Position numbers and translations under genes: made by a program | Notes under the pieces: model-generated | Told to the model about the DNA's origin: nothing | What the model saw: only the letters and a program-made list of their open reading frames with translations | The model's database searches: none | Shown here: positions 9,101 to 15,665 of the stretch, one piece after another | How the letters are laid out: every line of letters begins with the position of its first letter | Numbering within the stretch: position 1 is the stretch's first letter | Source: an uncultured Solobacterium sp. | Lineage (GTDB): Bacteria > Bacillota_I > Bacilli_A > Erysipelotrichales > Erysipelotrichaceae | Reading direction: 5' to 3' | DNA: 17,831 nucleotides | NCBI GenBank assembly: GCA_900546285.1 | Contig: URCJ01000039.1 | Location: 1 to 17,831, forward strand

Positions 9101-9703
9101 AGTAAGATTGCAATACTGGCAGAACTTATGAAAGTAAGACAAATATGTTGTGATCCATCTTTGTTGTTGGAAAACTATAAGGGTGGTAGTGCTAAGAAAG
9201 ATACCTGTTTACAATTGATAGAAGAATCGATTGATGGCGGTCATAAGCTTTTAGTTTTCTCACAATTTACTTCAATGTTGGAAATTTTGGAAGAAGAACT
9301 AAATAAGAAAAAAATCGCTTATTATAAGATAACTGGGGCTACTGATAAGAAAGAAAGACTAGAATTGTGTAATAAGTTTAATAAGGATGATGTTAAGGTC
9401 TTCTTGATATCACTGAAAGCTGGTGGTACTGGTTTAAATCTAATTGGTGCTGATATCGTTATTCATTATGACCCATGGTGGAATGAAGCTGTAATATCCC
9501 AAGCTACTGATAGAACCCATCGTATAGGGCAAACAAATACGGTTACTGTTTATAAGTTGATTGCCAAGGATACTTTGGAAGAAAAGATTTTGAAGTTACA
9601 AGAGGATAAGAAGAATCTAGCTGATGAAATCTTATCTGGTGCTAATACATCATTGAGTAGTATGTCTAAGGATGAATTGTTGGAGTTGTTAAATGGAAAT
9701 TAG
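6173..9703 (+). CDS. SNF2-family helicase with N-terminal SWIM zinc finger
   Basis: A 1176-residue ATP-dependent DNA translocase of the bacterial SWIM/SNF2 type. The SWIM motif is CxCx8CxH at C64, C66, C75 and H77. A second cysteine cluster lies at 180-199. The long middle region (about 230-700) fits the SNF2-associated region of Firmicutes homologues. The C-terminal motor has Walker A DEMGLGKT (Lys747), DEAQ (838-841), LTGTPIENRLSELWS, a helicase-C domain and motif VI QATDRTHRIGQ (1110-1120). Members probably remodel protein-DNA complexes; the exact bacterial role is poorly defined. Start choice: ATG at 6173 gives an N-terminus like the family (SWQDKFNDWELEKGRDYFE) and keeps the SWIM domain whole, although no good Shine-Dalgarno is visible. 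It begins 12 nt after the dehydrogenase stop and overlaps the acetyltransferase start by 11 nt. Confidence 0.92.
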   Translation: MSWQDKFNDWELEKGRDYFEMNKVLFIDRDNNIFTAQVAGSDYYSEYKVTTVINNKGEVTAQKCTCPRYRDKGYCKHIIATLFEIEKVFPDVLKGSYKDTRYTYINNPKSDIDIENLMGDYYMSEETYKRAKTICLNKPNMILDNKNFYDDEVAYNFLIGSGRDYVNFKFTVNRIILFNCHCQECMRRPYYERYKLCANKAVALMMVEDYFVDHKFDKTNRLGQNFLDYSKEKRSSNIMGRSESIHLIPSFTFDRDKDEYLIKFKAGKDKLLNIKDLSYFIDCYKRSAKYDLSTKVTLDFSKDDIAEDSKALFKYLTDYIEESHSFYNHINRRYYVANPSYSSISLDKTRIDKLFDLSYGREVELIYKEYDEKDKSLINLSIVNNDLPITISPEIVNDKLESVTISHPSFSCFSGEKYKYLIGPNKFSRILNDNEIVDVIYGLNGNDIKIGASNLGDFYYDILPKLKTYQNLIIEDEDKIIKNVPVRPVFKFYLDALDGIVTCKCDVYYKEDKYNILDKKGTRDFEREKNVLEYLLNDFEEYKDDELCIKNDECLYHLLTSLNELREYGEVFSTARFDSLGVKKKVKVSVGVRVQSDLLNLNLISDLEKDELLAVLSSYKQKKKYHRLRSGEFVDMNDKDLVKLLSLKEEMNITDKKFLKEDIKLPSYRILSLNEELDEFESIDVKRDKHFNDYVKRFENIDISSYELPKDLNADLRSYQVYGFKWLNVLYDCGFGGILADEMGLGKTLQVISLLAYRNKEKIKSLIVTPASLVYNWYAEFNKFAPFIKVGMVVGNKDERSALLTHRHEYDVLITSYDLLKRDIDLYSDISFDVEIIDEAQYIKNQTTGAAKAVKEIDSKKRFALTGTPIENRLSELWSIFNYLMPDYLYSYEYFRKHFESPIVNDGDEYASNMLKKMIGPFILRRRKMDVLKDLPEKIERVYYANFDSRQKEIYDAQVMKISKLVENEDEKAFSTSKIAILAELMKVRQICCDPSLLLENYKGGSAKKDTCLQLIEESIDGGHKLLVFSQFTSMLEILEEELNKKKIAYYKITGATDKKERLELCNKFNKDDVKVFLISLKAGGTGLNLIGADIVIHYDPWWNEAVISQATDRTHRIGQTNTVTVYKLIAKDTLEEKILKLQEDKKNLADEILSGANTSLSSMSKDELLELLNGN

Positions 9704-10169
9704 AAGAGGAAAACAAGAGGATATTGATAAGATCTTATCTTTACTTAACCAAGTACTTGAAATACATGCAAATATTAGGCCTGATATCTTTATATCGGGT
9801 AAGACTAAGTATACAAGGGATATGTTGTTAGATATGCTGGCAGATAATGATAATCCTATTTATGTAGTTGATGAAAACGGTGTTGTGGCTTATGCCTTTT
9901 GTCAAATAAAAATGGCACCTTTTTCAACTACCATGCACCAAAACAAAGAGTTATTTATCGATGACTTGTGTGTTGATGAAAGTCAAAGAGGTAAGGGTAC
10001 TGGTAAGTTATTATTTGATTTTTTAAAGAAAGAAGCTAAAAGAATAGGTTGTTATGAGCTCACTCTTAATGTTTGGGAAGGAAATGATAGTGCTAAAGCT
10101 TTCTATGATAAAATGGGGATGAAGGTAAAAGAATATGCAATGGAATATATCTTGAAGGAGGAAAAATAA
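9693..10169 (+). CDS. GNAT family N-acetyltransferase
   Basis: A 158-residue single-domain GNAT. Motif A reads LCVDESQRGKGTGKLLFDFL, with the acetyl-CoA pyrophosphate-binding Q98-R-G-K-G-T-G104. It is followed by the typical LTLNVWEGNDSAKAFYDKMGM segment of motif B. Length and layout match small GNATs that acetylate proteins, amines or antibiotics. The substrate cannot be read from sequence, although the C-terminal half resembles RimI-like and uncharacterised members. GGAG at 9682-9685 lies 7 nt before the ATG and inside the helicase gene, supporting this start and the 11-nt overlap. The stop overlaps the next start as TAATG. Confidence 0.88.
   Translation: MEIRRGKQEDIDKILSLLNQVLEIHANIRPDIFISGKTKYTRDMLLDMLADNDNPIYVVDENGVVAYAFCQIKMAPFSTTMHQNKELFIDDLCVDESQRGKGTGKLLFDFLKKEAKRIGCYELTLNVWEGNDSAKAFYDKMGMKVKEYAMEYILKEEK
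10156..10161 (+). promoter_or_regulatory. Strong ribosome binding site for the DIP1984-family gene
   Basis: AGGAGG lies inside the end of the acetyltransferase gene, 7 nt before the ATG at 10169. It is the best Shine-Dalgarno match in the 4079-10621 gene set and fixes the start of the next gene. This suggests that gene is translated more efficiently than its neighbours. Confidence 0.8.
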
Positions 10170-10621
10170 TGAAACTTGCAGCTGCTTTAATTGAAAGAGC
10201 TGATCTACAAACTAGATTGACTCAATTACAGACTAGACTTTTAAATAATGCGAAAGTTCAAGAAGGTGTAAAGCCTAATGAAGATCCAAAAGATTTATTA
10301 AAAGAGCTTGATGAAGTGAGTAAGCAACTTGAAGATTATATTTATCGCATTAATATGACTAATGCAGCTACTTTAGTTGATGAAACGCCTTTAACTTCAT
10401 TACTGGCTAAAAAGGATGTTTTAACTAAGAAAATTGGCATTTTAAGAGCTTTCTTAAATGAAAGCAGTGCTTTGGTTGATCGTTATTCTTTAAAAGAAAT
10501 TAAGATTGATAGTACTGTTGATGTTGCCAAGCTTCAAAAAGATCTTGACGCTTTAAGTAAAGAATTAAGATTACTTGATCAAAAGATTCAAGAAATTAAT
10601 TGGACAACTGATCTAATTTAA
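10169..10621 (+). CDS. DIP1984 family protein (septicolysin-like annotation), function unknown
   Basis: A 150-residue, mostly helical protein that I recognise as the DIP1984 family. The N-terminus MKLAAALIERADLQ, the segment LLNNAKVQEG followed by EDPKDLL, then INMTNAAT, DRYSLKEI, VDVAKLQK and the C-terminal INWTTDLI all match the family pattern. The heptad-rich helices at about residues 5-30, 45-65 and 115-145 suggest a coiled-coil bundle. There are no signal peptide or membrane segments. Some databases call relatives septicolysin; toxin activity should not be assumed from that name. It is the last gene of the tight string, with its start overlapping the acetyltransferase stop (TAATG). The intact length fits the family. 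Confidence 0.88.
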   Translation: MKLAAALIERADLQTRLTQLQTRLLNNAKVQEGVKPNEDPKDLLKELDEVSKQLEDYIYRINMTNAATLVDETPLTSLLAKKDVLTKKIGILRAFLNESSALVDRYSLKEIKIDSTVDVAKLQKDLDALSKELRLLDQKIQEINWTTDLI

Positions 10622-10626
10622 TAAAG

Positions 10627-10701
10627 CTGGTAGTCTATTATGGGATGTGATCTCACTTGTTTGAGAAGGAAACAAGATTAATTGAGCACTTAAACCAGTG
10701 C
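10627..10701 (+). ncRNA. Nested inverted repeats, candidate structured leader or attenuator RNA
   Basis: Four collinear pairings nest around one hairpin. CTGGT (10627-10631) pairs with ACCAG (10694-10698), GTG (10647-10649) with CAC (10687-10689), CTCA (10652-10655) with TGAG (10683-10686), and CTTGTTT (10656-10662) with AAACAAG (10670-10676), leaving a GAGAAGG loop. The 3' strand can instead form GCACT (10686-10690) with AGTGC (10697-10701), which excludes two of the outer pairings. A T5 run follows near 10711, too distant for a normal terminator. It lies 90 bp before a membrane-protein gene. It matches no riboswitch class that I recognise. It could be an RNA switch, a small RNA, a processing site or a weak transcription end. 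Confidence 0.4.
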
Positions 10702-10725
10702 ATAAACTTATTTTTATGGTCAGCA

Positions 10726-10753
10726 TTGTTACAGGTGCACATATATAAATAAT
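10726..10753 (+). promoter_or_regulatory. Candidate promoter for the 10792-13820 gene set
   Basis: TTGTTA (10726-10731, four of six matches to TTGACA) and AATAAT (10748-10753, five of six matches to TATAAT) are 16 bp apart. Transcription would start about 30 bp before the ATG at 10792, after the structured element at 10627-10701. If this promoter is used, the structure is not part of the downstream mRNA and belongs instead to the 3' end of the upstream transcript. AT-rich context lowers confidence. Confidence 0.35.
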
Positions 10754-10791
10754 TGTTATTACCTAGCATCAATAATAGATGAGGGTGTGGT

Positions 10792-11331
10792 ATGGGGAAA
10801 AAGAAATTATTATTAAGTATAAGTATCACTTTAGCTTCGATTGGAATGCTTATGGCTAATTCTGATGATTTGTTCAAGAAGGCGGATGAAGATCACGAAA
10901 GAATTGCCGAGATGCAAACCCAATATGTAAGAAGGCAAAGTTTTATCGAAAGAATTCCGTTTATCATAAGACTTTGTTTAGGATTTCCACTATGGCTTTT
11001 GGGAACCCTTATCATTAAATTTGTAAGTACACTTATTAAGATTGTAATATCACCAGTCATTACTTTTGTGTTGTCTGCTTTACTTATCTTTTTCATATTA
11101 TTGATAGTAGTTATCATTGTTTTAAAATTATTATTTCCTAATAAGAAGATTAGGGAATTAGTTGATAAGGAAATGATATTTTATCTGTTTATTTCATCAA
11201 TCATCATTAAGATAATTGATATCTTTTTCAAGAATTCAGATTATCGATATCTAATTATTTTTTTCCTTGGTTTAATTGTTATTGTGCCTATCATAATCAA
11301 GAAAAGTAGAGAACCTGTAATCATATATTGA
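10792..11331 (+). CDS. Membrane protein of unknown function
   Basis: A 179-residue protein not recognised as any family. It has an N-terminal hydrophobic segment (about 6-22) that could be a signal peptide or anchor. A charged stretch (24-53) with possible coiled-coil character follows, then four further hydrophobic segments (about 56-76, 84-114, 127-146 and 152-170). Basic residues near the C-terminus (KKSRE) suggest a cytoplasmic end. There are no catalytic motifs. A GAGGGTG ribosome site lies just upstream of the ATG. It is the first gene after the structured intergenic region and is followed within a few bases by the MFS transporter, so co-expression with it is likely. It could be an accessory subunit or an unrelated envelope protein. 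Confidence 0.7.
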   Translation: MGKKKLLLSISITLASIGMLMANSDDLFKKADEDHERIAEMQTQYVRRQSFIERIPFIIRLCLGFPLWLLGTLIIKFVSTLIKIVISPVITFVLSALLIFFILLIVVIIVLKLLFPNKKIRELVDKEMIFYLFISSIIIKIIDIFFKNSDYRYLIIFFLGLIVIVPIIIKKSREPVIIY

Positions 11332-11352
11332 GTTGTGCTAGAATTGTTGGGT

Positions 11353-12531
11353 ATGGAAAAACAAATTAACTTAAAACATTCTTTATCTTTCTTCTTTCTT
11401 CATGCGATAACTTGCATTATCTATGGCTTTAGTGTTTATACCTTGAAGGAAAGAGGATTTAGTGCCTCTAATGCAGGATATTTCTTGGCCGCCTCATCTT
11501 TTATTGCGATATTCTTACAAATATTTCTAGCTGATATTTGTGATAAATCAAAGAAAATAAGCGTTTTTGAGATGAGTGTTATTTGTGCCTTATTAATCTT
11601 TATTTGTGCTGTATGTAATTATTTTATTAGCAGTGCTAATGCCTTGTTGGCAATCATCTTTATCATTGGCACTAGTCTATATATTGGTATAGAACCTTTA
11701 ATTAATACTTTAAGTAGTAAGTTTCTATATTGTGGTATTAAGATAGATTTTGCCAAGGCTAGGGCCTGCGGTTCTATTTCTTATGCCATCTTTTGTTTCG
11801 TATTAGGCTATTTATCTAATCTATTTTCTTATAAGATAATTATTATCTTTTTTATCTTAATGTCACTAGGTCTATTGTGTGATTTATTACTTTTAAGAAA
11901 AGATTATCAAATAGTGAATAACAACATTGTTGTTACTAAACAAAAGATTTCATATAAAGAATTCATTAAGAATAATAAATATTTTGTCTTATTAATTGTC
12001 TTCTTAAGTTTTATCTATTATGGCTATTTAATGTTAGATAATTTCATGATTCTGATTGTTGAAAATGTTGGTGGTAATAGTAATGACTTAGGCAGTATTT
12101 TAGGTGTTAAGGCTATTATTGAATACTTAGGTATTTTATTGATATATCCCTTCTTTATTAAAAGATTGAGTTTAAACAAAGTGTTGCTACTGGCTGCGTT
12201 CATGTTCTTGTCAAAGGCAATATTATTAGTATTAAGTGGCAATGTAACTTGTTTATATTTAACTCAAATTATTCAATGTCTTTCATTCTCATTAATGATG
12301 CCAGGTGGTGTAGCTTTGGCTACTAAGGTATTAAAAGAAGACGAGATCACAAGAGGCCAGGCTTTCTTAACTCTAGCTTGTGTTTTTGGTTCCTTGTTTG
12401 GTTCATTAACAACAGGCTTTATCATCGATAATCTTGGTGTTAAGTATATGGAATATATGGCGGTTGTTGCAAGTTTTGTTGGTTTTCTTGGTTTTGTGGT
12501 ATTAATAAATAAGGTGAACAAAAATGGATAA
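11353..12531 (+). CDS. MFS transporter (MFS_1-like)
   Basis: A roughly 392-residue polytopic protein with about 12 hydrophobic segments. The first-loop segment YTLKERGFSASNAGYFLAASSF followed by LADICDKSKK is the MFS motif-A region as found in LacY/NupG-like MFS_1 proteins. The middle LLRKDYQIVN loop divides the two six-helix halves. It most likely performs proton-coupled transport across the cytoplasmic membrane; the substrate is not predictable. Start choice: a GTG at 11335 would add six residues and leave a 3-nt gap. I prefer the ATG at 11353 because of its codon, although neither has a clear Shine-Dalgarno and the choice is open. The gene overlaps the methyltransferase start by 8 nt. Confidence 0.85.
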   Translation: MEKQINLKHSLSFFFLHAITCIIYGFSVYTLKERGFSASNAGYFLAASSFIAIFLQIFLADICDKSKKISVFEMSVICALLIFICAVCNYFISSANALLAIIFIIGTSLYIGIEPLINTLSSKFLYCGIKIDFAKARACGSISYAIFCFVLGYLSNLFSYKIIIIFFILMSLGLLCDLLLLRKDYQIVNNNIVVTKQKISYKEFIKNNKYFVLLIVFLSFIYYGYLMLDNFMILIVENVGGNSNDLGSILGVKAIIEYLGILLIYPFFIKRLSLNKVLLLAAFMFLSKAILLVLSGNVTCLYLTQIIQCLSFSLMMPGGVALATKVLKEDEITRGQAFLTLACVFGSLFGSLTTGFIIDNLGVKYMEYMAVVASFVGFLGFVVLINKVNKNG

Positions 12532-13666
12532 GTGTATTTATAGTAAATATTGTGGTGGCTGCTCAATGCAGGGTATTAGCTATCCTAAACAATTAGAGAT
12601 GAAACAGGAACATGCTTCAAATTTATTAAAAAAGTTTGGCGATGTTGAAGAGATTATTGGTTGTAAACATCCCACAAACTATCGTAATAAGGTTCAAGTG
12701 TCTTTTGGTTATGATGATAAGCGTCGTTTAATCTGTGGCAATTATGTAAGTTCTACCCATATGATCGTGCCTATTAAAGAATGTATGATTGTGAATGAAA
12801 GGGCTAATGAACTAATTGATTCAGTATTAAGAATTGCCACCAAATATAAGATTAGTGCTTTTGATGAATATTCATATAAGGGTTGTCTAAGACATCTTTT
12901 AATTAGAACTAGTAATCTTGGTGAGGTGATGTTGGTTCTGGTTACTGGTAGTTTTAATATTAATAAGAAGGAACAATTTATTAGGGATATCCTAAAATAT
13001 AATCCATATGTTACAACGATTGTTCAAAACTTTAATAATAAACATACTTCAATGATTTTAGGTGATAAGAGTACTGTTTTATATGGTAAGGGTTATATTA
13101 AAGATGAATTATGTGGCCTAGAATTTAAGATTAGTCCTTCAAGTTTCTATCAAATTAATAGATTTCAAACTGAAGTTTTATATAATACGGCATTATCATT
13201 AGCTGATTTTAAGGGCGATGAAACAATTATTGATGCTTATTGTGGTACTGGCACTATCGGTATGATAGCTTCTAAAAATGTTAAAAAGGTGTTAGGCGTA
13301 GAACTTAATAGTTTTGCGATCAAGGATGCGATTAAGAATGCTAAGTATAATAAGATTGATAATATTGAGTTTGTCTGTGATGATGCTGGTCATTATATGG
13401 AAAATATGGCTAATAATCATTTACATTTAGACGCTCTTATTATGGATCCACCAAGAAGTGGTGCTTCTATTAAATTCTTAAAGTCGGTATTAAGACTTAA
13501 GCCTAAGAAGATTATTTATATTTCTTGTGGTATAGAATCTTTAAGAGATAATTTGTCTTTTTTAACTAGAGATGTTTATAGTGTAAAGACTATTCAACCG
13601 GTTGATATGTTTCCATATACTTCTATAGGGCACGTTGAGAATATCGTTGTTTTGGAAAGAAAATAA
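12524..13666 (+). CDS. rlmD: 23S rRNA (uracil-5-)-methyltransferase, RlmD/RumA type without TRAM domain
   Basis: A 380-residue SAM-dependent RNA m5U methyltransferase. Fe-S cluster ligands typical of RumA are seen as C4, C10, C13 and C87. The SAM-binding motif is DAYCGTGTIGM from D237. DPPRSG lies at 308-313. The catalytic nucleophile is Cys335 in ISCGIESL and the general base is Glu372 in GHVENIV. The family methylates uridines of 23S rRNA; RlmD targets U1939 and Gram-positive RlmCD targets two sites. This protein begins directly with the cysteine cluster, so it lacks the N-terminal TRAM domain of RlmD and RlmCD and in architecture resembles RlmC. The symbol follows the usual family label and the target uridine is uncertain. 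AAGGTGA (12511-12517) precedes the ATG inside the transporter gene. Confidence 0.87.
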   Translation: MDKCIYSKYCGGCSMQGISYPKQLEMKQEHASNLLKKFGDVEEIIGCKHPTNYRNKVQVSFGYDDKRRLICGNYVSSTHMIVPIKECMIVNERANELIDSVLRIATKYKISAFDEYSYKGCLRHLLIRTSNLGEVMLVLVTGSFNINKKEQFIRDILKYNPYVTTIVQNFNNKHTSMILGDKSTVLYGKGYIKDELCGLEFKISPSSFYQINRFQTEVLYNTALSLADFKGDETIIDAYCGTGTIGMIASKNVKKVLGVELNSFAIKDAIKNAKYNKIDNIEFVCDDAGHYMENMANNHLHLDALIMDPPRSGASIKFLKSVLRLKPKKIIYISCGIESLRDNLSFLTRDVYSVKTIQPVDMFPYTSIGHVENIVVLERK

Positions 13667-13667
13667 T

Positions 13668-13820
13668 ATGCAAAGATTCTTATCCTTATTAGGTGTACTA
13701 ATCATCCTATTTATTTCTATTTATAATAAGTCTTTTGATAAGATTCCATCTAACATTCATTACATCTTATTTATCGTTGGTGCTTTGATGATTGTGGTTG
13801 GCAATTATAATAAATGTTAA
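13668..13820 (+). CDS. Small two-helix membrane protein, function unknown
   Basis: A 50-residue protein beginning MQRFLSLLGVLIILF. It has two predicted membrane helices (about residues 3-19 and 28-44) joined by a short polar loop, and a C-terminal Cys. Start choice: an upstream ATG at 13635 would extend it by 11 residues into the end of rlmD. The ATG at 13668, one base after the rlmD stop, gives a cleaner hydrophobic N-terminus and typical coupling. It is the last gene before the terminator at 13819. No family is recognised. Its length makes chance coding possible, but the hydrophobic pattern, coupling and position immediately before a terminator favour a real gene. Confidence 0.6.
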   Translation: MQRFLSLLGVLIILFISIYNKSFDKIPSNIHYILFIVGALMIVVGNYNKC

Positions 13821-13839
13821 GCCTTTTAAAGGGCTTTTT
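13819..13839 (+). terminator. Rho-independent terminator
   Basis: AAGCCTT (13819-13825) pairs with AGGGCTT (13830-13836), with one T-G wobble, around a TTAA loop. The stem is followed by a T run to 13839. It begins within the stop codon of the 50-residue protein gene and closes the 10792-13820 set. Confidence 0.8.
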
Positions 13840-13866
13840 AAATTTTGCTTACATGAAAAATATAAT
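13837..13866 (+). promoter_or_regulatory. Promoter of the ABC exporter operon
   Basis: A perfect -10 TATAAT (13861-13866) lies 45 bp before the ATG at 13911. The best -35 is a weak TTTAAA (13837-13842) with an 18-bp spacer, abutting the upstream terminator. A strong -10 with a weak -35 suits a regulated promoter. AAAGGAG (13893-13899) is the ribosome site, with a longish 11-nt spacer to the ATG. Confidence 0.55.
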
Positions 13867-13884
13867 TGGTGTAAAATGTGTAAG
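13848..13884. promoter_or_regulatory. Operator-like inverted and direct repeats over the ABC promoter
   Basis: CTTACA (13848-13853) and TGTAAG (13879-13884) form an inverted repeat that flanks the TATAAT -10. GTGTAA is also repeated directly at 13869-13874 and 13878-13883. Repeats around a -10 fit a repressor or activator site controlling the exporter. No regulator gene is adjacent, and the arms are short enough to arise by chance. Confidence 0.35.
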
Positions 13885-13910
13885 TTAATACGAAAGGAGT
13901 TATTTTTTTA

Positions 13911-15665
13911 ATGATAAAAGAGTTGTTAAAAAGCGTTCGTGAATACAAAAAGTCAATGATTCTTACTCCTATTTTGGTTATTGGCGAAGTAGTCATGGAA
14001 GCTATAATCCCTTATACTATTGCCCTTTTAGTTAATGAAATAAAGGCGGGCTGTGGTGTTGATAGAATACTACATTATGGCTATATCTTATTAGCTATGG
14101 CAATGACCTCATTATTATTTGGCTATTTGGCTGGTAGAACTTGTGCTTTGGCTACTTCGGGTTTTGCGAAGAATCTAAGACATGATGTTTTCTACAACAT
14201 TCAAGATTTTTCATTTAGTAATATTGATAAGTTCTCTAGTGCTTCTTTAGTTACTAGATTGACTACTGATATTCAAAATATTCAAATGGCCTTTATGATG
14301 CTTATAAGAATGGCTTTTAGAGCACCATTGAACTTAATTTTCTCATTCTTTATGGCCTATTACATGGGCGGTAAGATGGCAATTATTTTCTTGATTGTGA
14401 TTCCTATTTTAGCTTTTGGTCTATCATTTATTATTAAGATTACTATGCCCTTATTTAGAAAAGGTTTCCCTAAGTTTGATGTTTTAAACAATTCAATTGA
14501 AGAAAATATCAAGGGCATTAGGGTAATTAAGTCTTTTGTAAGAGAAGACTATGAACAAGAGAAGTTTAATGCTGCTAGCAATGATATTAGAGATATTTTT
14601 ACTAAGGCCGAAAGAATCTTGGCTTTCAATAATCCTTTGATGCAGATGTGTATGTATTCAACAATGTTATTTGTCTTATATTTTGGTTCTAAGACTATCA
14701 TTACTACAAATGGTGCAGCTTTGGATATTGGACAATTCTCAACTATGCTTACATATAGTTTCCAAATTCTTTCTTCTTTGATGATGTTGTCAATGTTATT
14801 TGTAATGTTGACTTTCTCACAAGAGAGTGCTGAAAGAGTTTGTGAAGTATTGAAGGAAAAATCTAATCTGGTATCACCTGAAAATGCCGTCACTATTGTA
14901 AAGGATGGTTCAATTGATTTTGATAATGTCCGTTTTAAGTATGCTAAGTCAAGTGAACATGCGGTCTTAAAGGATATTGATGTTCATATTAAATCAGGCG
15001 AGACAATCGGTATTATCGGTGGTACTGGTAGTGCTAAGACATCATTAGTACAACTTATCCCAAGACTTTATGATGTAAGTGAGGGTAGTGTAAGAGTTGG
15101 CAAAAGAGATGTTAGAGACTATGATTTAACAGTGCTTAGAGATTCGGTAGCCATGGTGCTTCAAAAGAATGTCTTGTTCTCAGGTACGATTGCGGATAAT
15201 ATTCGTTGGGGTGATAAGAATGCGTCAATGGATGAGATTAAGCATGTATGTCATTTAGCTTGTGCCGATGAATTTATTGATTTGATGCCAAAGGGCTATG
15301 ATACTTATATTGAACAGGGTGGTACTAATGTTTCAGGTGGTCAGAAACAAAGACTTTGTATCGCTAGAGCATTGTTGAAGAAGCCTAAGATTTTAATCAT
15401 GGATGATTCTACAAGCGCTGTGGATACTAAGACTGATGCCTTGATTAGAAAGGCAATGAAAGAATATATTCCAGAGACTACTAAGATTATCATTGCTCAA
15501 AGAACTTCAAGTGTTGAAGATGCTGATCGTATCATTGTCATGGATAATGGCAAGATTGATGCCATTGGTACTAGTGAAGAACTTTTAAAGAATAATAAGA
15601 TTTATCAAGAAGTTTATTATTCTCAAAATAAACAAGGTACTGAAAGAGGTGAAGAACATGAGTAA
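13911..15665 (+). CDS. ABC exporter half-transporter with degenerate ATP site
   Basis: A 584-residue ABC half-exporter. The N-terminal membrane domain (about residues 15-310) has hydrophobic segments near 17-45, 53-80, 133-178, 240-262 and 276-304, and the C-terminal NBD spans about 335-575. Walker A is GGTGSAKT (Lys376, with Ala375 at the usual Gly), the signature is VSGGQ (474-478) and Walker B is ILIMDD. The catalytic Glu is Asp499 and the switch His is Gln530 (AQRTSS). These changes are characteristic of the degenerate-site subunit of heterodimeric exporters such as TM287 or LmrC, so it should act with the next gene rather than alone. Likely substrates are drugs, lipids or peptides; the sequence does not decide. 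It shares an operon with its partner, overlapping by 8 nt. Confidence 0.92.
   Translation: MIKELLKSVREYKKSMILTPILVIGEVVMEAIIPYTIALLVNEIKAGCGVDRILHYGYILLAMAMTSLLFGYLAGRTCALATSGFAKNLRHDVFYNIQDFSFSNIDKFSSASLVTRLTTDIQNIQMAFMMLIRMAFRAPLNLIFSFFMAYYMGGKMAIIFLIVIPILAFGLSFIIKITMPLFRKGFPKFDVLNNSIEENIKGIRVIKSFVREDYEQEKFNAASNDIRDIFTKAERILAFNNPLMQMCMYSTMLFVLYFGSKTIITTNGAALDIGQFSTMLTYSFQILSSLMMLSMLFVMLTFSQESAERVCEVLKEKSNLVSPENAVTIVKDGSIDFDNVRFKYAKSSEHAVLKDIDVHIKSGETIGIIGGTGSAKTSLVQLIPRLYDVSEGSVRVGKRDVRDYDLTVLRDSVAMVLQKNVLFSGTIADNIRWGDKNASMDEIKHVCHLACADEFIDLMPKGYDTYIEQGGTNVSGGQKQRLCIARALLKKPKILIMDDSTSAVDTKTDALIRKAMKEYIPETTKIIIAQRTSSVEDADRIIVMDNGKIDAIGTSEELLKNNKIYQEVYYSQNKQGTERGEEHE
15645..15651 (+). promoter_or_regulatory. 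Ribosome binding site that fixes the second ABC start
   Basis: AGAGGTG lies 6 nt before the ATG at 15658. A GTG at 15649 would extend the protein by three residues, but it falls inside this Shine-Dalgarno sequence. The ATG is therefore the better start. Confidence 0.7.

Noticed and set aside
10656..10676. Perfect 7-bp hairpin as a terminator of the DIP1984 gene
   Set aside because: The stem is AT-rich and is followed by ATTAATTG rather than a T run, so it is not a credible intrinsic terminator.
10640..10681. Leader peptide MGCDLTCLRRKQD inside the structured region
   Set aside because: There is no ribosome site before the ATG, and there is no run of one regulatory amino acid as expected for attenuation.
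13635..13667. Upstream start for the small membrane protein
   Set aside because: It would add 11 residues translated out of frame over the end of rlmD. The coupled ATG at 13668 is more plausible.
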